Source of the DNA: Burkholderiales bacterium | Lineage (GTDB): Bacteria > Pseudomonadota > Gammaproteobacteria > Burkholderiales > Casimicrobiaceae | Direction of reading: 5' to 3' | Length of the DNA: 64,000 nucleotides | Assembly (NCBI GenBank): GCA_025354165.1 | Contig: JANXNI010000049.1 | Coordinates: 62,001 to 126,000 of the forward strand | Shown: piece after piece, positions 35,358 to 43,107 of the stretch | How positions within the stretch are numbered: position 1 is the stretch's first letter | How the letters are laid out: each line of letters begins with the position of its first letter | Program-made: the position numbers and the translations under genes | The notes under the pieces: model-generated | Told to the model about the DNA's origin: nothing | The model's database searches: none | What the model saw: the letters and a program-made list of their open reading frames with translations, nothing else

Positions 35358-35599
35358 CAGTCCAGCTCTTTCGCGAGCGCCTCGGGCGCTTGTGCCATAC
35401 CCTCTTTAATCGACTCACGCATGCCTTTGATCGACAGTAGGTAGAGCGTCTCTTGCATCGCGTTCCAGTCACTCTCAGAAACGAGCACCGCGTTCGCACG
35501 CTTTCCAGTGATAGCGATGGGCTCATGCGACTCCGCCGTCTCGTCGATGAGGCGATAAAGATTTGCGCGCGCTTCGCTTGCGGTTAGAACAGTTGCCAT
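35354..35599 (-). CDS. yefM: Antitoxin of a YefM/YoeB-type system
   Basis: An 81-residue Phd/YefM protein: an N-terminal DNA-binding and dimer part (MATVLTASEARANLYRLIDE, then HEPIAITGKRANAVLVSESD) and a C-terminal tail (after about 55) that neutralises the toxin. It comes first in the operon, as is usual, and overlaps yoeB by 4 bp. Two CGTACG palindromes immediately upstream are candidate operators for autorepression. Confidence 0.92.
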   Translation of the reverse strand: MATVLTASEARANLYRLIDETAESHEPIAITGKRANAVLVSESDWNAMQETLYLLSIKGMRESIKEGMAQAPEALAKELDW

Positions 35600-35607
35600 T
35601 TGTGTAG

Positions 35608-35625
35608 CGTACGTTTTTGCGTACG
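35608..35625. promoter_or_regulatory. Twin CGTACG operator of the yefM-yoeB pair
   Basis: Two CGTACG palindromes at 35608-35613 and 35620-35625 have a centre-to-centre distance of 12 bp and lie 8 bp before the yefM start. E. coli YefM-YoeB binds two palindromes with TGTACA cores at similar spacing, so this looks like the matching operator with a changed outer base pair. Confidence 0.6.
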
Positions 35626-35745
35626 TTTAGTCAAGTAGCTTTGAGAACCGCCGCGCTCCTGAGCATTTGCGAATCGAACCAGTTTTGCGAGAGTCGAGCC
35701 TTCGGCGGAAATCGCGGGAGCCCGGACGCGCTGCGTTTCTCCGGA

Positions 35746-36363
35746 CTACTGCGCGTAACGACGGCCCCAATAGGTGTGCGTGTGATCGCCAATTAGTCCG
35801 TGATCGACTAAGAACATCACCCCCTCAGGCCTAATGCGCCAAAGCGAATGTGCGTCCTCCTTGCGGGATCGCTTTTCAATCGACAAACCAATTTTTTTCA
35901 GCCGCGCTAAGGAAGCCTCAATTTCAAGACGTGAAAACTTGTCAGACTCTAAATCAAAAATCGTGTATCCAGTGTTTTTCTGAAAGCCCACGAGTTCACG
36001 TAGCACCCAAACCGACGTGTCATCCAACGCATGTGATTTGGGAGCATCACCAGGAACAAACAGTACATCGCCGTCGGAGAGCGAATCAAAAATATCCTTA
36101 GCTGCACGACGTAAAAATTCAGACGCACGCCCCTTGAAGAATTCTCGATTGCCTACAAAACGACATGACCCAAAAAGTTCATGCAAACGCTTTTCCAAAC
36201 CGGGAGCATCAGACACCAAAAAGCACGCGAACAATTCGAAGGCGGCGGGAACGCCTGTGGAATTAAGCTGGCGAATTCGATCAACCACATCACCCGCCGT
36301 GTGTCCGATCTTCACGAGATCGGGCATAGCGCGATTGGTAAGAAAGTAAACGTATCCTTTCAT
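35746..36363 (-). CDS. GIY-YIG nuclease-domain protein (T5orf172/MUG113-like)
   Basis: A 205-residue protein. The first ~95 residues carry a GIY-YIG-type core: MKGYVYFLTNRAMPDLVKIG supplies the Y-x-Y and KIG elements, followed by RIRQLNSTGVP and the helix LEKRLHELFGSCRF ending NREFFK, the pattern of T5orf172-like domains in phage and mobile-element proteins. The remaining half (about 110-205) looks like a winged-helix or other small domain (LEIEASLARLKKIGLSIEKR). It may bind or cut DNA. The neighbours are a toxin-antitoxin pair and smpB. Function unknown. Confidence 0.75.
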   Translation of the reverse strand: MKGYVYFLTNRAMPDLVKIGHTAGDVVDRIRQLNSTGVPAAFELFACFLVSDAPGLEKRLHELFGSCRFVGNREFFKGRASEFLRRAAKDIFDSLSDGDVLFVPGDAPKSHALDDTSVWVLRELVGFQKNTGYTIFDLESDKFSRLEIEASLARLKKIGLSIEKRSRKEDAHSLWRIRPEGVMFLVDHGLIGDHTHTYWGRRYAQ

Positions 36364-36417
36364 TCGTAATCCCCATCCAGAATCTATCTACGCAAAGGCC
36401 AGCACAAGGTCAAACCG

Positions 36418-36885
36418 CTACTCCTCCCCGCCCTTCCCCCGCATCGCCTTCTTCATCGCCGCCTGCGCATCGCGCTGGCCTTCTTTCTCTTTGAGCACAT
36501 CACGCTTATCGTGATCTTTTTTGCCTTTGGCGAGACCGATGTCGAGCTTGACGCGGCCTTTTGAAAAATGCAGGTTGATGGGGACGAGCGTGTAGCCGCG
36601 CTCTTTGACCTTGCCGATCAATTTGTTGATTTCTTCGCGGTGTAGCAGGCAGCGGCGCATGCGGATCGTGTCGGGTGTGATGTGCGTTGACGCGCTGTTG
36701 AGCGGGCTGATATGTGCGCCGACTAGCCACACCTGACTGCGAATCACGCGGACGTACGCCTCTTTGATCCCGGCGCGACCGGCGCGGATGGCCTTGACTT
36801 CCCAGCCTTGCAGCTCAAGTCCGGCCTCATAGCGATCTTCAATGAAATAATCAAAGAATGCTTTTTTATTGTCGACGATGCTCAT
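36418..36885 (-). CDS. smpB: SsrA-binding protein
   Basis: A 155-residue tmRNA partner for rescue of stalled ribosomes. Segments [58 protein letters not shown] and [18 protein letters not shown] are classic SmpB, with the basic C-terminal tail. The ATG at 36885 is the family start although the frame is open to 37446. It is divergent from ratA, 60 bp away, a common betaproteobacterial arrangement. The ssrA RNA gene itself is not in the window. Confidence 0.97.
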   Translation of the reverse strand: MSIVDNKKAFFDYFIEDRYEAGLELQGWEVKAIRAGRAGIKEAYVRVIRSQVWLVGAHISPLNSASTHITPDTIRMRRCLLHREEINKLIGKVKERGYTLVPINLHFSKGRVKLDIGLAKGKKDHDKRDVLKEKEGQRDAQAAMKKAMRGKGGEE

Positions 36886-36945
36886 GATGATGATTGTAGG
36901 GATGCGGGTGCGGATGCCTGTGGCGTTGGGTTCGAGGAAACCGGC

Positions 36946-37374
36946 GTGAAGCGTGTTGTGCGCAGCATTCTCGTGCCGCATTCGGCGGCGACGATGTATG
37001 TGCTGGTGAACGACGTACCGTCGTACCCGAAGTTTTTGCCGTGGTGCGGCGGCGCGCGCATTCTTGAGCAAACCGAAACGCAGATGCAAGCCGCCGTCGA
37101 CATCGCTTATCTCGGGGTGAATCAGACGTTTACAACGCGAAACACACTGGCGGCCAACGAGCGGATCGATCTCGCGCTGGTGAGCGGGCCATTTTCCAAG
37201 TTGTCGGGGCAATGGCGATTTACGCAGTTGGGCGACGCGGGCTCTAAGGTCGAATTCGAGCTGCACTACGATTTTGACGGCCTCATCGGAGTCATCATCG
37301 CACCGGTGTTTGATCGCATTGCCGCGACGTTTGTCGATGCGTTCGTGCGACGCGCTGAACAGTTGTATCCATGA
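36946..37374 (+). CDS. ratA: RatA-family START/SRPBCC protein
   Basis: A 142-residue START-like protein: [31 protein letters not shown] and the last helix ([14 protein letters not shown]) match RatA/YfjG, which is linked both to 50S ribosome interference and to ubiquinone handling (Coq10-like). The GTG at 36946 is preceded by GAGGAAA; a longer frame overlaps smpB. It is coupled to rnfH by overlapping stop and start. Confidence 0.9.
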   Translation: MKRVVRSILVPHSAATMYVLVNDVPSYPKFLPWCGGARILEQTETQMQAAVDIAYLGVNQTFTTRNTLAANERIDLALVSGPFSKLSGQWRFTQLGDAGSKVEFELHYDFDGLIGVIIAPVFDRIAATFVDAFVRRAEQLYP

Positions 37375-37688
37375 TGCGGGTAACCCTGATTTCCGCGTGG
37401 GCGGATCGTGTGGAGGAGCGGCCGATTGAGCTGACTGATGGCGCAACGCTTTACGATGCGCTCGTTGCGCTAGGCATCAAAGACCCGTCAAAAGCCGACG
37501 TTGGCATTTGGGGGAAATCCTTGCCGCTCGATACGCTGCTGAAAGACGGTGATCGCATCGAGCAATATCGCCCGCTGATTGCTGATCCGAAACTGGCGCG
37601 CCATCGTCGGGCCAATGAGCAAGGCTATCGCTGGCAGGGACGCACACGACGAGCCGCTAGGGCGTCGCCAACTAAGCCTGAGATCTGA
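37371..37688 (+). CDS. rnfH: RnfH/UPF0125-family protein
   Basis: A 105-residue ubiquitin-like-fold protein; [20 protein letters not shown] and [18 protein letters not shown] are diagnostic. Function in the cell is not settled. The ATG overlaps the ratA stop. Its own stop is followed two bases later by the left end of repeat copy C, and the usual downstream neighbour is replaced by the SARP-like gene. Confidence 0.93.
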   Translation: MMRVTLISAWADRVEERPIELTDGATLYDALVALGIKDPSKADVGIWGKSLPLDTLLKDGDRIEQYRPLIADPKLARHRRANEQGYRWQGRTRRAARASPTKPEI

Positions 37689-37690
37689 TA

Positions 37691-37806
37691 CAGCTTTCTC
37701 ATTTAAGCCTTATCTAACTTGGGCTAGAGCCACATTACGCTTTAAGTCGATTTAAGCCACTTTATGCTTGTTACCCCAGTTGAATGGTGACTTCGACGCA
37801 AAGCTG
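37691..37806. repeat. 116-bp palindromic element, copy C
   Basis: Ends CAGCTTT (37691-37697) and AAAGCTG (37800-37806) are perfect. The internal block is TGGGCTA at 30-36 and its mirror TTACCCC at 81-87; TCGA sits at the centre (57-60). It begins two bases after the rnfH stop and ends 77 bp before the SARP-like start, the only copy lying between two genes of the same direction. Confidence 0.8.
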
Positions 37807-37883
37807 ATGGACCCGATTACTTTGAACCACGGCCCGTTTTCGCGTTTAGAACACGCCGATCCCTCGTGCCACAATTGAGTGAT

Positions 37884-39884
37884 ATGTCAACACGTCGAAC
37901 TGAGCTGAACCGCGCGGTCTTCCTGACAAATGTAATTCTGCAATCGCTCGAGGACGAACGCGGGGCTCTGGCGACGCTAGACGCGGCGTTTTTTTCAACG
38001 CAGACAGCAGGCGACGCGGGCCAAGCTGCTGCCATCGCTGGCACGGCACTACTGATCATCGGATCAAGCTGGGCCGATCTTGCGCCTTGCCAGACTTGGA
38101 TTCCTCGCATCCGCAGCGCCACCTTGCCCGAAGAAGATGAGGTATCGCTTGCCCTCTTCCTTGCGGGCTGGTTGCAGCAACATAGCCTCGACCAGCGGAC
38201 GGAAGACAAGGCGCAGGCGCTCGATTTCTCGGCGCGGCTCAATCGGTTGTTGCGCACGAGCGCAGAGCGTTTGCCGCCCGACATCACCGTGCTGGCGAGT
38301 GAGCCTTTGTTCGACGTGCTGGCGCAGGCTGGCGAAACTGCCGCCTTCGAAGACATCGCCACGCTATGCGAACCGGCGCTCGCCTCAGCTGACAAGCGCA
38401 TCGCCAGCAAGCATCTTTTCTGGCGCGGCAATCACCGGCGAATACTCGACATGCCAGCCGATGCGCAGCGCTGCTTCGACCAGGCGCGAGCCTACGGCGA
38501 GCAGACGCAGTGGTACTGGATTCGTCTGCAACTGCTACGCGCCTCGCTGCGTCCCGCGATTGAAAGCCGCGACAGTACACGAATCGAAACGTTGCTTGAA
38601 GAAAACCGTCAATTGCTGCGTGCCGAGCGCCCGATGGATTGGGGCGATTACCATCACTTGCGCGGCTGGGATGCACTCTTGCGGCAGGATGGTCGCAGTG
38701 CGTTGTCACACTACCGGCAGTGCATCGAGAACTATCGCGCGGCGTCGCTACCCCCACACCAGCTAGGCGTGATGCTGGGCGGCGAAGCCTCCGCGCTTGT
38801 GTTGCTCGGCCGTGCAGACGAGGCAGCCACCCTCTTCGCCAGCGTGCCAACAATGGCCAATGATCGTGCCCACAAGGTGAAGCTCGCGAACGTCGCATTT
38901 GCTAGCGCTGTGTTTGCGCGACAGACGCAACAGCCGGATTATTTAGACCACTTGCGCACCGGATTTGCTGCGGCCGCGGCATTCGACCTCGTGCAGATTT
39001 TTCGTTCGCTACCGAAGCAGGTGGCCGAGCTTTGCGCCGACGCTTTGCAAAACGATATTGAGCCTGTGTTCGTGCGCAAGATGATCCTGGCTCGTCACTT
39101 GACCGCCCCAGCCGATGCGGGCGGCGCTTGGCCGTGGCCGCTAAAGGTGTATACGCTCGGCACGTTCAAACTGTCGATTCGTGGCGAGCCGCTGGAGTCC
39201 ACAGGCAAAGCGCAAAACAAGCCGCTTGAGCTCTTGCATCTGCTTGCGAGCAATGATGGTCAACCGCTGTCGGCGGCATCGGTAATAGATGCCTTGTGGC
39301 CAGATTCGGAGGGCGGCACCGGTCGAAAGGCGTTTGACACGACGCTGGCGCGGCTTAAAAAGCTGATCACTTCGGACGAGTGGATCGCAGTCGTTGGCGG
39401 CAAGCTTGTGCTCGACAGCACCCAAGTTTGGATCGACACGATGGAGCTTGCTCGAATCGCCATCCGCATTGACGCCCTAGCCTTGCCCGCGCTCGGCAAT
39501 GGCGAGCTGCAACGGCTGACCAACGGCGTTCTGCATCTGTATCGTGCGCCGTTCCTGGCGCAAGAGCCCGAGACCTCGTGGCTCCTGGAGGCGCGGCAGA
39601 GAAACAAGAACCGCTTCGTGCGCACCGTCGAACGACTGGGCAGCGAGTTCGAGCGTCGCGGCCTCACAGCCGATGCGATGCGCCTGTTCGAGCGAGGAAG
39701 CGAGATCGAACCGATTGCCGAATCGTTTTATCGTCGGCTCATGCTCGCCCATGAACAGCACGGCGACAAGGCCGAGGCGCTGCGTGTTTTTCGGCAATGT
39801 CGCGACATGCTCTCGCTGATCCTCGCCGTCGCACCCTCGCGCGAAACCCGCGCCATCGCCGAGCGCTTGCAGCTAGCGGAGTAG
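37884..39884 (+). CDS. SARP-like transcriptional regulator with C-terminal winged helix and BTAD
   Basis: A 666-residue regulator. The N-terminal ~400 residues are helical and TPR-like. Residues ~415-515 form an OmpR-type winged helix that begins LKVYTLGTFKLSIRGEPLES and contains ELLHLLASNDGQPLSAASVI and GRKAFDTTLARLKKLI. The bacterial transcriptional activator domain fills the C-terminus (LARIAIRIDALALPALGNGE onward to about 660). Classical SARPs carry this DNA-binding unit at the N-terminus; here it is C-terminal, and no ATPase motif is seen. The ATG at 37884 follows GAGTG; a GTG at 37866 would add six residues. Two downstream promoters carry SARP-style heptamer repeats. Confidence 0.85.
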   Translation: MSTRRTELNRAVFLTNVILQSLEDERGALATLDAAFFSTQTAGDAGQAAAIAGTALLIIGSSWADLAPCQTWIPRIRSATLPEEDEVSLALFLAGWLQQHSLDQRTEDKAQALDFSARLNRLLRTSAERLPPDITVLASEPLFDVLAQAGETAAFEDIATLCEPALASADKRIASKHLFWRGNHRRILDMPADAQRCFDQARAYGEQTQWYWIRLQLLRASLRPAIESRDSTRIETLLEENRQLLRAERPMDWGDYHHLRGWDALLRQDGRSALSHYRQCIENYRAASLPPHQLGVMLGGEASALVLLGRADEAATLFASVPTMANDRAHKVKLANVAFASAVFARQTQQPDYLDHLRTGFAAAAAFDLVQIFRSLPKQVAELCADALQNDIEPVFVRKMILARHLTAPADAGGAWPWPLKVYTLGTFKLSIRGEPLESTGKAQNKPLELLHLLASNDGQPLSAASVIDALWPDSEGGTGRKAFDTTLARLKKLITSDEWIAVVGGKLVLDSTQVWIDTMELARIAIRIDALALPALGNGELQRLTNGVLHLYRAPFLAQEPETSWLLEARQRNKNRFVRTVERLGSEFERRGLTADAMRLFERGSEIEPIAESFYRRLMLAHEQHGDKAEALRVFRQCRDMLSLILAVAPSRETRAIAERLQLAE

Positions 39885-40002
39885 TGCAGCAACGCAGTCG
39901 CGCGGTCATGAGCATGCGCTGATTGTGTCGTCTTCCCGTTAAGTCGCTTCGCCTTGAGCGAGGTGAACTGCTTTTTTTGTTGCGCGCCAAATATTTTCGG
40001 AT
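39885..40002. other. Gap after the SARP-like gene
   Basis: First part of a 329-bp gap between the SARP-like gene and the peptidoglycan-hydrolase gene. I see no gene here; the heptamer repeats and candidate promoter follow at 40003-40047. Confidence 0.4.
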
Positions 40003-40047
40003 CGTGGGAAATCTGTGGGATATCCGTGGGACGGCCGACTTTACGCT
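40003..40047 (+). promoter_or_regulatory. SARP-type operator and promoter of the peptidoglycan-hydrolase gene
   Basis: Three heptamers CGTGGGA (40003-40009), TGTGGGA (40014-40020) and CGTGGGA (40025-40031) are spaced exactly 11 bp apart with 4-bp spacers AATC and TATC. Ten bases later TACGCT (40042-40047) could be a -10 box. The same arrangement, with two heptamers, stands at 41278-41311. SARP activators recognise heptameric direct repeats at 11-bp period next to the -35 region; this is established for actinobacterial members and inferred here. Confidence 0.65.
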
Positions 40048-40213
40048 TCATTCATGCCCGATCCGGATGAAGGCGACCGGCGAAACGCTACTCAACCGAT
40101 TCAGGGCGTTTCACATGGCGGCATCGCAAAAAATGCCGTCCGGGATGACGGCACGTTCGATTGACACACAACGGACAGTGCAATAGCAAAACATAAATTT
40201 TCATGAGGCCAAC

Positions 40214-41146
40214 ATGCTTCCATTTCCACTTCGAACTCTGCGCATTGGCATGCGCGGCGCTGACGTCGCGCAGGCGCAGGCCATGCTCAATCTGATTGCA
40301 AAGACGCTGCTGCCGCTGCTCAATGCCGACGGCGCGTTCGGCCTGAAGACGCAACACCGTGTGCAGGAGTTTCAGCAAGTCGCGCGGGTGATGGTCGACG
40401 GCGTGATTGGGCCACAGACTTGGGCAACACTCGATCAGCTGGCAAACGGCATCGTCAAGATGGCCTTCCCGCCGCCGCCACGTTGGGAAGATGATCCGTT
40501 TCGTGCCGATGTCGTGCAATTTGCTATTGGCGAGGCCTATCCGATGTCCAAGGTGGGTGATGATCGCGATGCTCCGCCGGAACCAGAGCCGGACCCGCCG
40601 CTTGTGCTGCTCGGAAAAGGCCCTGTAGAACGGCCAACGCGCCTGCGTTACGGATGGCCGAGGCTGAAGCAATACTTTGACGAAACCGTCATCGGCGTCT
40701 GCGATCGCTGGTGGCGACAAACCGGTGACATTAGCGTTCACGGCGAGCCCAAGCAAATCATGTTTCTCGACGGCGTTCGTGGACACGACTGGCGTGTGCC
40801 GCAATCGGGGTTAGCTGGTGGCATGAACTGGTGCGGCATCTTCGCCACATGGTGCTGGATTCAGGCGGGCGTCATGACGCGCTGGCATGGCGGCGCACCG
40901 ACAGGCGCGAAGAAGCACGCGTTCACCCCGACATCGCCGCCAAAACCAGGCGACATCATCGTAATTAACAACGCGATATCCCACCATTGCGTGTTGTTGC
41001 CAGAAGACGTCGGGGATGCGTACTACCGTGTCGTGAGCGGCAATTCGCTGTACCAACAAAATAGGGTTGAACGAATCACGCGCAATTCAATTGGCGCGTA
41101 TTACAGCCTGAACGACCGGCGCAATGACGCAAGCATCAGCACTTGA
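40214..41146 (+). CDS. Predicted peptidoglycan hydrolase: PG_binding_1 plus CHAP/NlpC-like domain
   Basis: A 310-residue protein without a signal peptide. Residues ~8-75 are a peptidoglycan-binding type 1 domain (LRIGMRGADVAQAQAMLNLI, DGAFGLKTQHRVQEFQ, DGVIGPQTWATL). After a Pro/Glu linker (about 118-130) the C-terminal part has GGMNWCGIFATWCW with candidate nucleophile Cys207 and KPGDIIVINNAISHHC with candidate His257/258, in CHAP or NlpC/P60 order. The start has GAGG upstream. Absence of a signal suggests phage-like or contractile delivery, lysis, or a non-canonical export. It lies under the heptamer-repeat promoter, so SARP control is likely. Confidence 0.78.
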   Translation: MLPFPLRTLRIGMRGADVAQAQAMLNLIAKTLLPLLNADGAFGLKTQHRVQEFQQVARVMVDGVIGPQTWATLDQLANGIVKMAFPPPPRWEDDPFRADVVQFAIGEAYPMSKVGDDRDAPPEPEPDPPLVLLGKGPVERPTRLRYGWPRLKQYFDETVIGVCDRWWRQTGDISVHGEPKQIMFLDGVRGHDWRVPQSGLAGGMNWCGIFATWCWIQAGVMTRWHGGAPTGAKKHAFTPTSPPKPGDIIVINNAISHHCVLLPEDVGDAYYRVVSGNSLYQQNRVERITRNSIGAYYSLNDRRNDASIST

Positions 41147-41277
41147 GTCGACATTGCCCATCCGAAGCCGAACCGCCGCACCAGAGCGTGCGCCCAATGC
41201 AACCGATCCGCCGCAATTTATCCCGCGAGCGGTTTGGACACTGCAAATGATGCAGATGGCAACCATTTTCCCGAATC

Positions 41278-41311
41278 TGTGGGACATCTGTGGGATGCCG
41301 GGGCCTACGCT
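41278..41311 (+). promoter_or_regulatory. SARP-type operator and promoter of the delta-60 gene
   Basis: Two TGTGGGA heptamers (41278-41284, 41289-41295) at 11-bp period with the spacer CATC; TACGCT (41306-41311) follows after exactly 10 bp, as at 40042. Aligned with the first site, the match continues through TACGCTTC and then fades. The site is 78 bp before the delta-60 ATG. Confidence 0.65.
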
Positions 41312-41388
41312 TCGTTGGAGTCAATCCGCTTCAGTCGCCATTCACCACTGGATGCTCCGCTCGGTTAGTTCCGCAAAAGGTAACCCTC

Positions 41389-42921
41389 ATGATTTCTTTG
41401 CTCCGCCCACTTGCACGCGCCGCCGCACTAATCTGCTTAGGTATCGCAATTCTGGCCCATGTCACGCAGGCGACTCCGGGGCAGCCGGGCACGCTCGACG
41501 CGACATGGGCATCAATGGGTCCGCTTGGCCCGGGTAAGCTAATCGGCCCGGTCGGTCCTGGGGCCGACACCGCCAACGCTTTGCTATTGCAACCCGACAA
41601 CAATATTGTCCTGGCGGGTCAGTGCTACAACGGCAGCACCTATGATTTTTGCGCGATGCGCTTCCTGCCAACGGGCGTCCCGGACACCAGCTTTGGCAGC
41701 ACCGGCAAAGTCACAACACCAATGGGTACGAGTAGCGGCTACGCGAACGCAGTGCTGCAGCAACCCGATGGCAAGATCCTGCTAGCAGGATCTTGCATCG
41801 GCACCAGCAACAGTGATTTTTGTATTGTGCGCTACATGCCCAATGGCGCGCTGGACGCGAGCTTTAACGGCAACGGCAAAGTAATTACTTCGGTCGGTGC
41901 GAGCACCGACAACGCCGCTGCCGCGCTGTTGCAACCCGACGGCAAAATTGTGCTTGCGGGCCAATGCGTTAATGGCGGCAACCTGGACTTTTGCGCAGTA
42001 CGCTACCTGCCCAGCGGCGTGCTGGACATGAGCTTTAACGGCACAGGTAAAGTCATTGCTGCGGTGGGCTTAAGCGACGACATTGCCACTACCGCTCTGT
42101 TGCAACCCGACGGCAAAATCGTGGTGGCTGGCTATTGCGTGAACGGTAGCAATTTTTTTGATTTTTGCGCCGCGCGCTACCTTGCCAACGGCTCGCTTGA
42201 TTCAAGCTTTAACGGCATCGGCACCATCATCACACCGGTGGGTACGAGTTTCGACTACGCCACTGCCGCGTTGCTGCAACACGACGGCAAGATAGTGGTG
42301 ACAGGCCGTTGCTTCAACAGCGTCAATGACGATTTCTGCGCTGTGCGCTACCTGAATACCGGCGCGCTGGACACAAGCTTTAACGGCACCGGAAAAGTCA
42401 TCACCCCGGTGGGCGCAGGCGACGATAGCGCCACAGCTGCGCTGCTGCAACCTGACGGTAAGCTCGTGCTGACAGGCTATTGCAACAACGGCAGCAACAC
42501 CGATTTTTGTGCGCTGCGCTACCTACCCACGGGCGCACTGGATGTGACCTTTAACGGCACCGGCAAAGTCACCACAGCAGTCGGCGACGGAAACGACAGC
42601 GCCTTTGCCGCGCTGCTGCAACCTGACGGTAAGCTCGTGCTGGCGGGCAGTTGCAATTACGTTAACGCCAGCCTCGCCGTTTTTTGTGCCGTGCGCTACG
42701 ACGGTGGGCCATTGGGGAACCAAAATTGCATGCCTGACCTTGACGGCGACGGTCGGTTCCTTGCTACTACGGATGCGCTTATCTATACGCGTGTTGCGCT
42801 AGGCATCACTGGTCCAGCCGTGATTAGCGGTGTCACATTTGCACCTAACGCCACGCGAAACACTTGGCCGCTAATACGTGATTACTTGATAACACAGTGC
42901 GGACTAACCCTTTTGCAGTAG
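41389..42921 (+). CDS. Secreted delta-60 repeat protein, probable seven-bladed propeller, dockerin-like C-terminus
   Basis: A 510-residue exported protein: signal peptide (1-29, MISLLRPLARAAALICLGIA), then seven repeats of about 58-60 residues with the core LLQPDGKIVLAG-C...DFCAVRYLP-G-LD-SFNGTGKV. Each repeat has a Cys pair 8-10 residues apart (for example QCYNGSTYDFC), suggesting one disulfide per blade. The C-terminus (about 445-510) is dockerin-like, with DLDGDG and TRVALGI and a closing W-x5-YL-x3-C. The ATG at 41389 has AAAGG upstream; the frame opens at 41290. Under the second heptamer promoter. Ligand unknown. Confidence 0.85.
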   Translation: MISLLRPLARAAALICLGIAILAHVTQATPGQPGTLDATWASMGPLGPGKLIGPVGPGADTANALLLQPDNNIVLAGQCYNGSTYDFCAMRFLPTGVPDTSFGSTGKVTTPMGTSSGYANAVLQQPDGKILLAGSCIGTSNSDFCIVRYMPNGALDASFNGNGKVITSVGASTDNAAAALLQPDGKIVLAGQCVNGGNLDFCAVRYLPSGVLDMSFNGTGKVIAAVGLSDDIATTALLQPDGKIVVAGYCVNGSNFFDFCAARYLANGSLDSSFNGIGTIITPVGTSFDYATAALLQHDGKIVVTGRCFNSVNDDFCAVRYLNTGALDTSFNGTGKVITPVGAGDDSATAALLQPDGKLVLTGYCNNGSNTDFCALRYLPTGALDVTFNGTGKVTTAVGDGNDSAFAALLQPDGKLVLAGSCNYVNASLAVFCAVRYDGGPLGNQNCMPDLDGDGRFLATTDALIYTRVALGITGPAVISGVTFAPNATRNTWPLIRDYLITQCGLTLLQ

Positions 42922-43107
42922 TGGAACAGCTAGCCAAAGTTCTAGTTTTCTATTTTGAGATATCAGCTTGACCACTTATCGCGTTGTCAAATAAGTCTGG
43001 TCGAAACTAATTTGTTGATATTTAAATAAATTCGCGTCCAGCTCCTGCTTAACAGCGGATTGACGTGAAAGCCGTATGGCAAACTCAGCATTAAACACGG
43101 CAAAAAA

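Noticed and set aside
36808-36945. Longer RatA start overlapping smpB
   Set aside because: The added residues are antisense to smpB and unlike RatA; GTG at 36946 has GAGGAAA upstream.
40214-41146. Prophage lysis module
   Set aside because: No holin, spanin, portal, capsid, tail or integrase gene is close; only the hydrolase-like protein is phage-like.
41500-42720. Regular ~175-180 bp repeats suggestive of a CRISPR or satellite array
   Set aside because: They are in-frame coding repeats of the delta-60 protein.
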